Shown: positions 14,001 to 29,000 of the stretch, piece by piece
Numbering within the stretch: position 1 is the first letter of the stretch
Layout: every line of letters begins with the position of its first letter
Assembly: GCA_014706295.1 (NCBI GenBank)
Contig: JACSVZ010000015.1
Coordinates: forward strand, 59,889,535 to 59,953,534
Source of the DNA: Lycocorax pyrrhopterus obiensis
Taxonomy: Eukaryota > Chordata > Aves > Passeriformes > Paradisaeidae
Direction of reading: 5' to 3'
Length of the DNA: 64,000 bases
The notes under the pieces: generated by a model
What the model was told of the DNA's origin: nothing
What the model saw: the letters and a program-made list of their open reading frames with translations, nothing else
Databases searched by the model: none
Translations under genes and position numbers: made by a program

Positions 14001-17000
14001 AAGAACCAGCCTTTAAAAACAGCAAACATTTGTACTATGGCAAGACATCGATGCCATGGAAGCTTGAGAGTTTCATAACTGTTTTCATGATTTGTACAAG
14101 TTATTGTATTATCTACCTAAGTAGAACCCATGTAGATGTTTGAGCAGTCAAAGCTGCCAGCTGGCTTTGGCATTTTAGGACACCACATTTCCTGGAAATG
14201 TTACTTCTAGTTTAATGAAAGAAATATCCTGGGATGAAAGAGGAGACCAGAAAGGTCTTGCTGTATAAGCCAAGAGAGATGTTGGCAGTTGATACAAAAC
14301 CTCTAAAATTTCTGGATGCTGAGCTGCTCTGCCTGATCAGGCAGCCAGCAGCGAGAGCCAAGTGCAAGTGCTGATGATTTCAACTGGCAGATGCAGTGTG
14401 ATCACACCAGGTCACTGTTCCAGTAATGCTGCCACTCAGCAGGGCTGCTCTTGTTAGTCCTTCTGATGGATCAGCCTTCCATCTGCAGCATCTTTGCTTG
14501 AGGGAAGATCTGCACGAGGGGCTTGAGTCTGAAGGGTCTCGGGAATTTCCAGTACTTCTGATGTCAGCAAGGCAGAAAACATAACTAACTTGTGTAGTGC
14601 CTACTGCTTCCAGGAGCTGTCTACTGTATCTGCCTAGAAGATGCAGCAGTTCATATCAATCAGTTACTAATCAATGCCTGAGGTATCTACTGGGTTGAGG
14701 TTGGCCTGTAGTTTGTAAGATGCCTGAGTTTGTAAGGTACCTAAAACTAGAGATACATAAGGCAAGGGAGATCCATTCCCACTCCTTCTGGGATGTTCAG
14801 AGCTGCTGTGAAAGTTTCGAGTGAAACCTGTGAAAATCCTTGATTGTGATGGATTGAATTAGTTGCAGAGTATTTTTCACTTCTGCCTTTGAACTCTTTT
14901 AAAGATTGTAGAAATGCTATCATGGACTATCACCCTGAGCAGCTGATGTTTTGTCAAGCACAAAGAGGACACAACTGTAAGAGAAACACGTGTGTGCGCC
15001 ATCTCACAGACACACGGCAGGCTGGGAGCACAGGCATTGGCTGTTGTGGTACTGCGTGTTGCAGCCCTGTGACTTGCAGGGCCTGCAGTTTTCCAAGTAA
15101 CTCAATGTTTAAGTAGTGATTATCAACTAGGAAGATCATCTGGTGATCAGATCAGACTACTGAATACACAAAGGCTTAACAAATAAAGGAAGTTTGGAAG
15201 TTTTACCAGGAGAGGTGCTTTCACAGAGCCTAAAAGTTGATATGGGAAAATAAACTGCAGGGGAAGCAGTCGGGAAAGTTAAAATACTCAAAATTGTTAG
15301 GACATCTGGTTCTAACCTTTTGGCACAACTTGGTGGTTTTGATTTCAATATTACTGATAATTTGCAGTAATGAAACTATAAAACTGTTGAAACCAAGTAT
15401 TTTCACTCATCCAAATCAACATATTTGGCATATGAGAGACTGAGAAATTCCCTTGATAAAGGCAGAAAATTTGAGAATGTGAGGCTTTTCTCAGAATGGC
15501 AAGGTTGTTATCAGTAGAACCAAGCAGGAAACTTGGAAAAGAGTTGCATATTTTACAGATTGGAAATTGCTGTACTTGGAAGTTGGTCTATAGCTGCTGA
15601 AAATCCACTTGGTCTGCAAACTATCCAATCTGAAGCTTAGTTTTCCCAGATCATAGAACTTAACTAAATTGCTCACAGTAAGCCAGGCCTCTCATCCCAT
15701 GGGATCTTTCACTCTAGGAACAGTGGTGTTTATTTGCAAGTCTGTTGAGTAATTGTGGATTACGTCTTATTTGGGAAAGGAGAGAGGGAAAATATTAGGC
15801 TGATATGTTCAAAGAAGCACTGCAGGAAGGACTATTTGAGGCCATAAGCTCCCTTAGAAACTGGACAGGCACCATCAGTCTGTATTCTGTGATGTGCAAT
15901 GAGCTCTCTTTTACGTGGGATAATTCATTGTAGTTGTGACAGCTTTTGTCGGACACTTCATTGGACAAGGGAATTCATTCTTTTAGGAGAGAGTCAGCTC
16001 ATAGAGTTAAGACTCGAACATATAAAGTAGCTCATGCATTACTCCAGCCTCCTTGCTCTAGAGCAGAAGTGTAATGACATCTTATCTCCAAGTAAGTTGA
16101 TTCATCATCCTAAAACTTTTTAATGACAGGTGATACAGTAACTAAGGGTGTAGCTTGATGAGTAATTTACTGGCAGAAGTACCAATGTAAGCACTTGCTG
16201 TTCTCCCATACACAGACACTGGCATGCATGTGCTTGCTCCCACCCCCTTCATTAAGCAACCTCATGGCAAACCTGTGCAGGGAATTGCTCTAACAGAAAA
16301 TCACTCATTTGCAGTGTCATTGTCCAGATGGGGCTCTGCGTGTCAACACAAATTGTGGCACAGTAACAGGTTAGGCAGCACTTTAGGCTGAGTGTAGCTG
16401 TGGTCTTAACTTGCAGGTACCTACAATACCAAGCAGAATGGATGTTGCATGGTTCCCACTGCTCTCAGAGATTCAGAGAACAACAGTGATTCCTGTGCCT
16501 CGCAGCAAACCTAGTGTTCATAACGATTTGCAGCATTCTGGTAATGCTAGGAAAGAAAAATAAAGGATGTTGGATCTGGAAGGAAGCATGCCAGACGTTG
16601 ACCGTCGGCATTCTTAAGAAAGACCATTCACAGAAATCCTGGATTTAGGGTAAATAATCTGAGTGCGAGTTCTCACCTTGCCACAGTAAAATATGTCTTC
16701 TCGCTTGATCTTCCCTTCAGCAACCTTCTCCCGGATGGCTTGTCCCACTTCATGCTCATTGAAGTAGACAAAGGCACCATCAATGTGGCGGTAACCAGCA
16801 TCAATGGCAATCTTCACTGCCTCCAGACAGGAGCCTTTGGGAGTCTGATGGGAGAAGGAAAAGAATGAAAATAATTTCAGCCTGCTGCTTACCTCGCCTT
16901 CAATGCTAGAGAGTCCCTGAGATGTGCAAGATTTGTGCTGCAATTCATCCTGAGTGACCATCCCTTTTCGCCCCAGACAACAGTGTTCCAACTTCTAAAT

Positions 17001-20000
17001 AAAAAAGTGCTGTGCACTTTACATCAAAACTCTTGAGCATGTGGAATTAGACTGGGAAAAGACAGGAAAGCAAAAGATTGTCCCACTGTGTCTGTAAAAG
17101 AGACAGTACTAGTGTCCTCAGGAAGTAGAATTGAATGCATTTGATATGAAAATAATTTCAGTGTTTCTTATCTAGAGAGCAAGGGCTTTCCTACAACAGC
17201 CATTTGATAAAATCCCCTACTCAAGTGGAAGTTAACTGTTTGGTTGAGCAGAGCTGGTCAACCACCTGCTGATCCGAGGCTGTTTGAATATCTTGGACCT
17301 TTAAGCAGCGCAGGAATTTGGATTTGACTTCTTTCTCCTGAAATCAACTTACTGTTGATGGTGTCACAATCTGGCAGTCAGGACTATCTACTGATCTTCC
17401 CAGTTTTGGACAGCTGCTTTACTGTGTGGCTAAGAACCAGTAGTTGCTTTAGTGTATATTTATATATGTTTTACTGCCTCAGTTTAAGATGAGCCCAAGA
17501 AACATCCTAGTAAGTCCAAGTGACATTTTTGTACTGTGTGCTGCATTTATGTTTGCTCATCATTGCCAAAATTCAGAGTAAGCTTGTTTTTTCAGAACAG
17601 TCATATTTTCCATATTTTCTATTAGCCAATGTGGCAAGCAAAATTGCATGTAGTTCCAAACCAAGCAAAAAAGCATAAAACTGGTTACTGAAATTATTTG
17701 TCTGGTCACTGGAATTGTACTGAAAACATCCTATGGTTCCTACACTTTTTATAATGAGAGAGCAGTTCTAAGTGGTGGTGGCCAAGGGCATGCAGCAGCA
17801 CTATTCTTCAATCCTGTTCATGGGCACTGCTCTGCTGTAACAGGGACATCTGGTTCACTTTAAGAAAAACTGAAGTAGGGCAAGTCAAACTGCTCTGCTG
17901 TGCTGCTGTCTGTCAACAGCAAGTGGCAAGGGTTGGATTTTGCTATCTGCAAGTGCAGGGCCAAGACCACACTGTTTCTCCTGTGAAGAAAACAGATGCC
18001 AGAGGCACCAGGAAATGACACAGTATGAAGAGAGGATGTCAAATTTGTTGGTTTTGCCAACGCCAAGGGAAGACAAGAAGCAGGACTGGCAGTAGTGTTG
18101 TAGGGAAGGACCATTTTTCACCATAGCAATAGCTCTCCCTCCTCTCCCTCCTAGCGGTCCTTTTACAGCTGCCACTGACTTGGCTGTCCATGAGTTTGTC
18201 ATGAAAGAAACAGCTGCTCTTCCACCACCTGCTGAACTAGAAAGTGTGAAACTCATAGCTGCTATAGGATGCTTCAATGATTAAGGACATTGGTCTTCCC
18301 TTCCATGTTCAATGAAAGAAAAGACTTTGAAGGACTGCTGAAGATGCCTGGGAGTGTCTTCACCCCTATCTTTCAGTCCCAGAACTGTAGGCTGGTGACA
18401 GATCATTCTGGGATAATGGGACCATATTCCAGCCTGCTCGTTCAGTGCCCCATCCCGGCTGACTCTGTGGGACACAAATGGATCGACTTCTGTTTGGGCT
18501 GGGGGGGAGCTTTCTGCTCCAGCACACAGTGCCTAAAGGTTACTTAAAATGCAAAGCCGCTCACACGTGCCCTGATTTATTACAGAACTGAATGAGGGCT
18601 GAGAAGCAAAACGGCACAATTTGGCACTCTAGAGTATTTACAGCGATGATGCAATAGTGTGTTTAATTGAGGGAGACAACGAAACACTTGTTTCAGTGCT
18701 TTGCTGCTTTTGTTGTGGGAGCCTCCCAAAAGCACACTTGGCCCCTGGCAGGGCCCTTTCCTAGTTGTTAGCTGGATATAATGAAGACCATGGCAGCTAC
18801 CAGCTTTTCAGGCACACTCAATGGCTACTTTTCACCTGGGGCACGCCAGGCAGCGTTACAGAAGTGCGAGGTATGGAGCAGTGACAACCTCCAACATGTT
18901 CTCTGCTTTGTCCCTGCCTGAACCTGCAGGAGAGAGATTTGAGAGAGGCATCAGGAAGAAAGCTCTGACACAAGTATTACAAGCCTGCGGTGACTGATGA
19001 TGGTAACCTCAGACCTCTGCCCCAGCAACGAGCCGCATGAGGTTGGAGCCACAGTTCCAAAGCTCAGGCTGAGTGACACAGAGCAACAGGGCTCACCTTA
19101 AAGGTCTGGGGAGCTCAAGCCTAAGTGATTATTAGTTATCTGAAAGACAAGCGTATTTCCGAAAGTGCTATCAGTGTTTTTTCTCTCTGAAACATGATTT
19201 TGCAAACAATGTATCTTCTAGATTTCTTCAGCCTGTTTGGCTTTTACCATTTGAGTGTATGAAAGCAGAACATTTAGAGAACAGTGATGCATTACCATGA
19301 TACAGATTTTGAAAAAAAAATTTTTTTTTTTTTTACTTTTTCCATTTGTTGAAGAGACTGAAAATGGGATGCAAGTCTGGTACTAGAACTTCCCCTCTTC
19401 ACACTCTTGAGAGATTGCATGAACACAGCTCCCTATTGTTTCCTGAAGCTGTAAACTAAACCCTAACATCAAGGAAATGTTGATTACTGAGTTGCGTCCT
19501 TTCTCAGGCACCAGGGCCAGTTTGGTCAGTAAGAAAAGCAGAAGGAGTAGGCGAGGAAAGGTAGAGTCTCACATGTAAGGGAACAGCACAGTTTCAGACA
19601 TGGAAGGAGGGTAGAACAGAGGGAAATGCTTGAAGTTACTGCATCTGCTTTTGGCTGAATCAGTTGACTTGTGTTAGAGCTGATCTTCTGTCTATTTCTT
19701 AGTTTTTTACATGGGACTTACATCTGTACAAATAATCTTGTGAAAGACCCCTCCATCTCAAGGAATAACCTTATTCTTTAGGGGCTTGGAGCGGCTTTTT
19801 TTGGATCAGGTCTTGATTACCAATGGCCGGAGATGGGTTTACATTACATATATATGTTTTTATTGCACTAGTCCATTTCATCTGATGTGGTATATTAGTT
19901 CTTACAGAGTCTGGCCTAAGGTGCTTCATATAAAAATGCAAAGCAATCTAGGGAACGGTTTTTGGAAAATATTGCCTCTATTGAACTGTCCCAGCTGAAG

Positions 20001-23000
20001 GTCTGAGACATCTGTGAGTCTGGAAACTTTATACCATATGTTTATTTTCATTCTAATGGAGAAACTATCATTTCTGGCATTTCACATATTTAATCCATCC
20101 AAATCCTGCAGTAATGGGCTGTGGTAAATTGTGCTGATGAGTTGCACAGGCTAGTCATGTTGTGGTATTGCCACTTTTTAGAAGTGTTGCTTTAGGTGTC
20201 GTATCTTATTCCATTGTTTCCTGACACACCATACTAAAGCTGGATGACTCAAACCACCACTGCTCATCCATCTTTCCATCAGAGAAGGCACAGACCTGGA
20301 TCTTTCCCCTCTGCTTCACTGCTCGGTCTGAGGTGTTTAAATCTCTTCTGTCTTTCATGGAATTAATCTTCATTAGTGACCAGATCAAAGGTTACCAGCT
20401 GAAAACCAACTTTTATTTGAGTGCAGGTAGAAATTTGCCATGTGTCTATGTTGTATCAAGGTCAGCACCATTTATCACAGCGGCTGATGGAACAGCATCT
20501 CCCAGGCTGTTTGGCCATGGGCAAGTAGAAACTCAGAATCCCAGACATCTTCCCCCTCCTCCCTGCAGGTTATACTCACTTGGTATGTTACCTAACATGC
20601 AGTTGCCTATGCTGCCTACTCACTCCAGACAGAGCTTAGAATATTCTTGCACAATTCCTGAACGAACAGGGCTCACTTTTAGAGCAGTACAAATACCAGA
20701 TGAGGTACTGAAATGTCTCTGTGTTATAAACCTTTGTGCTTTGTTAGTAGTGATTCAGGACTCTCTAGCTTTGGCCTTAAGACAAATTTCTGCTTCTTTA
20801 TTACTTTTTATTTAAGTGTAGATAAGAGGTGTTCTTGATCCTTAGCCATAATTAATGTTTCAGCTTCCAATCAGCATGCCTTGCAACTATGCTACTTTGA
20901 TCAAGGACTTGTTTTAGAACTGGAGTTTTATAACCACTTGTGTACTGTAAGTCAGATATTTATCTTCAGTGCTTTTGCAGACAGTCACTAATTTGTGCCA
21001 AAGAACCATATTAAATTTATCACATGTTTTATGATAAAAGAATAACTGCTTGGTTGACTAGGAGGACTTGCTCAATCACTAATAAATTTCTTCAATAGCA
21101 TCTGTGTAATTTCTAAGATCATAAAGTTTAAGGAAACAAGAGACACAATTATTCCCTCTATCAATCAATAGCTTGTAAACCGGCTGATTTACCATCATGC
21201 ATGACAGATTTAACTGGTATCTGTTTCCTTCAGGCTCCATGATAAATAAATCCAGCAGAAGGGCTGGGGAAGCAGACTCATATATGCACCTTCACTGAAA
21301 GAAAGGAAGCAGCAATTTGGCCCCTTCACCACAGAAGAAATAGCCAACTGGCCAGTTACCACTTTCTGTGAGAGTCTGAAAAAGCAATGTGCTTCATCAG
21401 TTCTGTCTGTCTGAAAGGGTCTGCTCTCTTTTTCCTCTGAGACCATAAACTTTCCTAATTTTTAATGTTTATTCCAGACACCTTCCATCACATCCCATTT
21501 TGTCAAAAACTATTCTCCCTACCATAGCAAATGGTTCAGCTTCAGTTTTGTTCGTGAGTGCACATGACCAAACCACAAGAGAATATTTTTGTGCAGGCAT
21601 ACCCAGGAGTTTTTCTCTTCCCACTCAAGTAGAACAGTATTTGCTCAGCAGTGTTAGTGCTTGTCTGACTTATTACTGTTATTTAGTATCACAGTTCAGC
21701 TGCCCTCCAATTCTTTTGCTTTTTCTACAGCATCTTTTTCTGGTCAGCAATTTTCATTGGCTTTCCAGCTGATTAAGAGGGTTATCTCCAAAGATAAAGC
21801 TAACAGGACACATTGGCAGTAGATTATAATCTTGCAAAACCATGTGAATTGCTACTGTAGTCACTGCTTTTATGTCTTAACATCAGTATTGTCATTTTCT
21901 TTATTAGTGCATACGGTAAAGGAAAACAGCCTGACTCAGGCTCCCAAATTCTGCTCTGCCCTGTTTTACAGGAGCAGCTTTACAGAGTTGCATGCACCAG
22001 TGTCAGCAGCACGTGAGAGCAGAGGAAGCAGCACTTCAGGGAAGAAGCCCTTTACCTTGGTCCTGAGCATCTCACCTGTTTAGTGCAATGCTTTCCAGTC
22101 TCTCAGCTGGGAATAATGATCCTGGGGGGAAAAGCTTGAGGTGTTAGGAGACATAGGGCCATCTTCTGGAAAAATCTGTGTTTAGCTGCAGCAGAATTAC
22201 ACAAGACCTCCAAGCCATGGGCCAAGTGCTCCAGTCCAAACCTATAATTTAGGATGTGGAGCCGCTGTTTAGGAATCTTAGTCAGCTAAATACAGGAAGG
22301 AGAAAGTAGGTACATTCCTGGGCTCAGAGCCTCCTTCACCAGAGCTTGGTACTCACACACAGATTCTTATGCAAGTTTCTAGAAGCCCAATTGCTAATTT
22401 CCATTTGCCTGTTTTCTGGACAAACTGGCAGAAAGGATTGGCTTAAGATGTTAGGAACAGAGCATAGAAAGCATGTGTACTGAAGGCCCTGCAGGAAAGC
22501 ACAGGTTGAGTTTACAAAGCTGGAGGATATGAGCCACACAAGGGTACATTCTTAGAATTGTTTAATCTTGTAAAAGAGAAGCTGTACTGTACACCTCTTT
22601 CTTGGAAAATGCAACTGCCAGCACATCCCTCTCTCTCGTACACAGGAAAATCTGGCTTCCATCCCCCGGAAGCATTGGCAGCCACCATCCAGGAAGCAAA
22701 ACCCAGCAAAGGGTTCTCTGCAAAAGCAGGTAGAGCTGGGAATGGAGGCAGAGAACACAGCTAAGAGCCACAGGCTGCTGTGCTGGCCCAGAACTTTGAT
22801 TTACGTCATGCAGTGTGTTGCCTTGGAAGGTGGAGGACAGCAAATATGTGCAGAGAAGACGGGGGAACGGTGACACTTGTGGCCTTGTGTCCCACCATGA
22901 ATGAGGGTGGAAAAGGGGTGCCTTTCCCCTCTAACCTGATGCTCTATCAATGGCCTGAAGCATGGGGTTTGTCCGTACAACAGAAATTAGATTGCATAAC

Positions 23001-26000
23001 TACAGATTTAGCATTTCTAGAATTCCTGTGACATTGTTATTCTAGGATTTAGCCAAAGCTGTCTTCAGGAAAGCCTTATTATTGTTGCTGGCAGAGGGTG
23101 CTGGAGTTATTTTTAACACTTGATTGCAGAATCCTCAGTTTTAGGAACGCTGCAACTTTTCACTGGACACAAAGTCAGTTAATGCAAGGCAAAGCTAGAG
23201 AGCTGCCATACCTTTCTGCTGGCAGCTAGAGGATTAAAGCAAACCAAGTACATGATGTGCACACCTGGGACCCCGTGCTCACAGGGCTGGCGGGGTGGAC
23301 TGGGAAAGTTTCCTGAAGAGCTGGAGGACGCAGCAGCCCTCTGGCTGGCCCTGGAAAGCATGGATCTATCTGGGAGGGTGGGCGCCATCAAAATACCCTT
23401 CAGACAAGCAAGGCGATCATAGGGATGTGTGAGGTACAAGCGGAAGATAAAGCACCAGCTTGTGCAATGAAAGAGAAGGTTGCCAGTAGCTCTTCTGCTT
23501 CATTCCCTAAAGTTAAAGGGGAGAGGTTTCTGGCGCCAGTTCGAAGGAGTGTTTGCAAAGGCAAATGTAAGACTTGGGGAATTCCACCACCTAGTTAGCT
23601 GAACCAACAAGAGTTGGCTTTGAAGCCTAGAGAGGCATTTTCTGCACAGTGCTTTCAAGTTTTGACAAATCTGGCCTCCTAGGTCAACCAAAGAGACAAT
23701 CCAGATGTTAGCTTCCCACATGAGCTGCAAGAACATGCTTACACTGTTTTTTGGAGAACTGCGGGGAATCAGGGACACATGGGAGTGCACAGCCATATTT
23801 AACGTATGGAGTCAGTCAGGGACATTTTAAGAATGGACCTTTGCCTGGAAAATTGGGCTGTAAATGTTCTTGCCAAAAAGAGTATCTTTCAGTTGTGGTA
23901 ATCCCGATTACTCACTCATAGGGGTTCAGTTTTTCCCCTCTTCAACAATGCCAGTGATTCCCTGTCTCATCTTCTGTGAAACAATCTTCTTAGCTTTTAT
24001 TTAGATAGAATGACTTTCCCTGTGGCTCTTGAGCAGGCTTTAAAAAAAACCAGTATATTTGGAAAGCCATAGGGAAAGAGAAGAATAAAAGTACTATTTT
24101 TTGGGTGTCAATATTTGGCTTAGTATTATTGCACTGGTAGCAGCTAACTTTGTAGTTTTTGGAAGAGGGGTGTATTGAAACAGCTAGTGCTTGTCACTGC
24201 AACATGCAGCTATGGAATGGAAAAGGTCTGTTCTCTGTTTGGTTACCTTTCAAATAAGAATCCCTGGGACTGGTTTTGAGTAGTGCTACTGTCCTAAAAT
24301 CTTATCTGGATTAACTCTCTATTAGTTTTGGGTCTGGACTGATTAAACATGATTCTACCCTGTGTTGTAGACAGACATGTAGTTTGGTGGGTCATGTTGG
24401 CACCTGATATCCACCATCCAAAAGTTGTCTCGACTCCCAGACAAAGCTGTCACTTCCTAAAGACCCCCTTGCTCTGGGAGCATTTTCCTCCGGAGCGCTC
24501 TTGCCATGTCCAAGTCTGCACGTGTTGGTGCTGCGTTTGGGAGCCAAATGACGCGGTGCCAGGGTGGCTGCGAGAGCCAGCCCCTCTGCTTGGATTAGGC
24601 AGGCATCACTGCACAAGGCCAGGCAATTATCTGGCTGTCAACAGATTCATTAGCGCAAGTCCTCGGCTCTGCGGGGGGATACGTCTCTTGGTCCTGGAGC
24701 AGACTGAAAATGATTTCATGTAGCAGCTGAGATGTCAGCATAGGTTAGAGGTACTATCATTTTAAGAAGAAGGGTTTTTGTTTAAGGCATGCTTGGGTGG
24801 CTGGGGGGAGGCAAAAAAGTCGTTCTGATCACAATCTGCTCCTCAGAGCAAACTAAAAAATTCACGGTTTTCCAGGACCAGCAATTTTTTGTCCATTTTG
24901 CTCAAAATCCTGCCTTGGTTAATGAACTTTGTAGCTAGAAAGTTAGTCTTTCATTCACACTCGTCTACAAGGCTGGGCTCTTCCTCATTAGGAATTTTAT
25001 AAGTTGACCACTTCAGTAAATGCAGCTTTTAATCTGCTACACATGATTAGACATTAATTGTGTTCACAACCAGAAACAGAAGCCATTAGCACAAAGTACA
25101 GATTAGTAATACTATCAATTTATTTTCTATTAAGTTTCAGGTTTCATGGAGATGAAGAACCACAGAGATTGCATCGGAGAAGATACATGGAGGTCAAAGA
25201 GCATTTTCCAAATTCAACAATGTCTTAGAACCATGGGTTTCGTGCAAATCAAAGTATTAGGAACAAAGCTTGTGTCTCCAAGAAAGTTGCATGCAAGAAT
25301 CTTTCCTCCAGATTGACAGTGTGGTAAGTCATTTTATCAAATCCAAATTTAAAATCTGACATTAATGGTTAAGGTACAGTTCTTACACAAAAGCTAAGAG
25401 TTTCTGAGTCTGCCAAATTTCGGGAAAAAAAGCATCTGCCTTTTCTAATTACCTGATTTTTCTAATTATATGACTTAGGTTTCCTTTCATAATGAGATAA
25501 AGATGCAATCTTGCATTTATGCAAGCCAAAAATGTTCCATTGTATAACACAAGATTACATGGAGCTAGCAGGAACTGAGGCACCAAGAGATGGTTGCAGG
25601 CAGAGGAGGAGAGGTCAAGGCTAAACATGAAGAAAGAAGTGTTGAAGACAAAGAAACGGAGGAAGACTGCTCCAGTGGCAGAACAGAAAAGTTGTATGGT
25701 TGAGGAAAAAAGGAGAACACAAGATAAATCAGAGGTAGTAAACATGCCACCTGAGCACATAAGAAAGGGAGTTCTAAAATGTGTCATGCAACAGTAAGTT
25801 TTTAGCAAAAGTCATTGATGAAATCAGAACTTGTTCTGAGACCCTCTTGATTTAGCTTAACCTTCTAGTGTGTACCCTCACCTCTTTGTTAAAAGGAGTT
25901 TGATCTGTGAAAGCACTCTTTCACGTGTGAAACCACTTATTCCCTGGCATATTTGCCATCTCTGTAGCAAACAGCAGGGATGAATTAAGGCAATACTAGA

Positions 26001-29000
26001 GCCCAATCACTGCAGTTTCTTGAATCCTCACACAAGCTTCTGTCCAAGAGCCAAGTTGGTCTGTTGCCTGCTAAAAGCTGGTGCCCGCTGCTGCATCTCC
26101 TCAAGGCGTCCAGGCACCAAACACCAAGAAATCCTGCCTTTATCTGCTCTTGGCAACTGGGTCTTGCCAGTAACTGACTTAGCTGAGGAATAAGGAATAA
26201 AATCTGAGCAATAATCAATGGGGGCATCACTCAAAACCAGGATACCAGCCACTGAAGGAAAGGCATGCCATCTGCAGTCTGTGCAGGCAAAATTGACACA
26301 GTACAGTTTAGTCCTTCAAGCACGAAACTAACTGAGTCATGACTCCATGAGTGATCTGACTGCAGATATTTGGTTTCAGGATAAATATTGTTCAGTGTGA
26401 AGGCTAGGCTAAGAGTTTACTAATAGGCAGGCAACAAGCCCTCCAGGACACACAGCAGGTCAGGCACAGTTGTCTTTCTGGGCTTCAGTAACGTATCTCC
26501 TTCCCTTCACCCCTGGCTCAAGTGTACAAATATCCACTTGGACGTCTGGCTTTAGGATATCCTCAGAGACTGAGGGAACATGAGGCTACCCTCCGAAACA
26601 TCTCAGAAATCCCAGCCTCGAGAGACCACATGTTGCTGCGTGTCGGCCAGCCGTGGCTCCGCTGCTCCAAAGCGCTCCCTGAAGACAAGAAGAACTAATA
26701 CTGCATGAGGTAATACTGCTGCTTAAAAAGCAAACAGCTTGAGAAAGCCAGTGGTGGTTACCAAAAGGGACTGTGAAGGGACACAATGCCTTTTGGAAAT
26801 GCTGGTTAGGAGATATAGCCCAATAACTTAAAAAAAAATTATTCTTTTTCAGGAATTTTATTTGCTTCTTAAGTTCAGGGCCTAAATAAGAGGCTTTGTA
26901 ACCAAATATCCCAGCTGACTCCCCCAGCTCTGTTCAAATGGGGTTCCCAGTATTTTACCTCTGAAAAAATATTTCCCTGGCATTACATCTGGTAATTTCA
27001 TGTAGGTTCGTAAAGATCACTTCAATAGAGAGCTAACTTCATACTCAATATTTGCTGAGTTCAAACACATATTCATGTGTAATCACTTACATTAGACGGA
27101 CCGAGGTATTTTCTTTGCATATTTATTTTAATAGCATGTCATGAGAAATAAGATAAGGCTGTAAGAACACCTGGATATTAGAACAGTTCCTGCTCTTGTC
27201 ACTGCCTCTCTCATCTCTTTCAAGAAAAAGTCCAGAAGCCAAGTTTGCCTCAGGAGGAAGACAGTTGTCAGAGTCAGAGTAGGAGAAATTTGTAGGCAAG
27301 AGATCAAGAAGTGGAAGCCTTTAAGGTCAACACTGTCTGCAGAGATCTCAGATGTCACTTCTTTCTGGGACTCTCAACACATGATCCATTTTGTAGCTTT
27401 GGGTCAGGCCAGGTGACTTCCTTTACAAGTTACCTGAAATCACTGCTGTCTTGAGCCAATCGTATTTCAGAAGCTAGTGGTGGCCAGGAGGAAAACAGGG
27501 GGAATTAAGTTGTGTGTAATTCCTCCCTTACTGCAGCTCAGAGATCCAGATCCCGTCATGGGGACAAATCACTTATTACCTCTTTTGACTTAACAGCAGC
27601 CTATGGCAGCTCCAAAGGCAGGCAGCCTGCAGCAGGGGTGCAGCCAGCACCATTAAGAGTGATTGACTGAAAAAGTTTCTGCATGCACATCCTTGTGTGA
27701 GGAACTTTTTGGCATAAATGATCCTATGAGAGCATTAGAGGCTGTTAGACCTGTACAACGAAAAGTTACTCTGTTCAGCTTCTAGCTTGGGTGTAAAAAG
27801 TAATTCAGGGTGCCAAAACAGTGTTTTTACTTATCCAAACCAGATTTTTTTTTTAACTTGGTCACTCAGACTGGATCTGGGAGCCCTGGATGAACTTTTC
27901 CTCTCCCTGATTCAAACCAGCAATTTCTTCCTAAACAAAACCCAGACTGTCTGGGCATTCACAACGGTTACTTTGTGGTAGTTAAAGATTTGGGGAAGTG
28001 GGTCTCTCTTCCTCCTGGCTGGATGCCATACCAAGTTCTTCAGCATCCAACACTGTGGGGCTGGTGGGCAGTGCGCTTTCCCATGGGGAGGGTGCTCCTC
28101 CTGCTCCAGCCTGTGCGTGTTTCTTCTTGTCTGTCTCTCTAACTATCACATACCCCACGATCACGTTGTTTCCCTGAGCTGTCTGATATGAGTTTAATCC
28201 CCAGAGGCTGAGAGGAGGACTGAATCTGGTTTCCCACCGCCCATGTGGATTCCCTTACCAGCGGGCTATTCAGGGAAAGGCAACTGCTACCTCCAAGTGC
28301 TTTAATAATTCTTTGATTCCTCAGCTTGTACTGCCAGTGCCCAAAATGAAATGCTTTGCCATTTGTTTTGCCTGAAACCATTCCACAAAACTGCTTCCAA
28401 TTTATGAATGGATTTGGCTACCTCAGAACCTCATTTTTAGCTTAGTCGTAACTTGCCAACAGCCCTCACCCAGTGCTATTCTTGAGCGCTTTGCCCAATC
28501 TTATGTTTCAGAAGCAGCGCCTCTGTACAGTGCGGTTGCTACAACCTTCCCTCCAAGCCCTGTCCTCCCTCAGTCAAAACAGGAAGGCAGGAGAGGAGCT
28601 GTGGCCAAGGCCCCTTGACCTTCCAGGGAAACAGCGAGTATTTATGTGGAGACACTGGACTGATGATCTTAGCTGTGTTGACAGGGATGAGTTATAAAGT
28701 GAAGCAGGCATAAGTGCAGTTTTAACGAGGCATAGGATTTCCAGGATTTAGGAGTGTTTTTAGCACCTTTCCCCTCTAAGACTGCTCATCCCCACACTTC
28801 ATCTGCTTCCAGATGGGTACCAGTACCACTCGATAGGCTGTGCTGGGAACTAAGAATCAATGCTGGGAGGTGGTGGGAGCCTGGCATGCACTTGTCTGGT
28901 TCTGCCGTAGCACAGGGCAATGCCAGGAGCTCATCAAGGGGCCTGTCCTTTTCTACCACCCTCCCCTGTGGGGCTGCCCTCTCCCTCCTCCCCCCATCTA

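Noticed and set aside
20333..20815. 160-codon plus-strand frame in AKR1D1 intron 1
   Set aside because: No recognisable domain or splice context, antisense within an intron, and of a length within chance expectation.
25190..25202. DR1-like nuclear receptor site (AGGTCA-A-AGAGCA) in intron 1
   Set aside because: The second half-site matches only four of six positions; such weak matches are common by chance.
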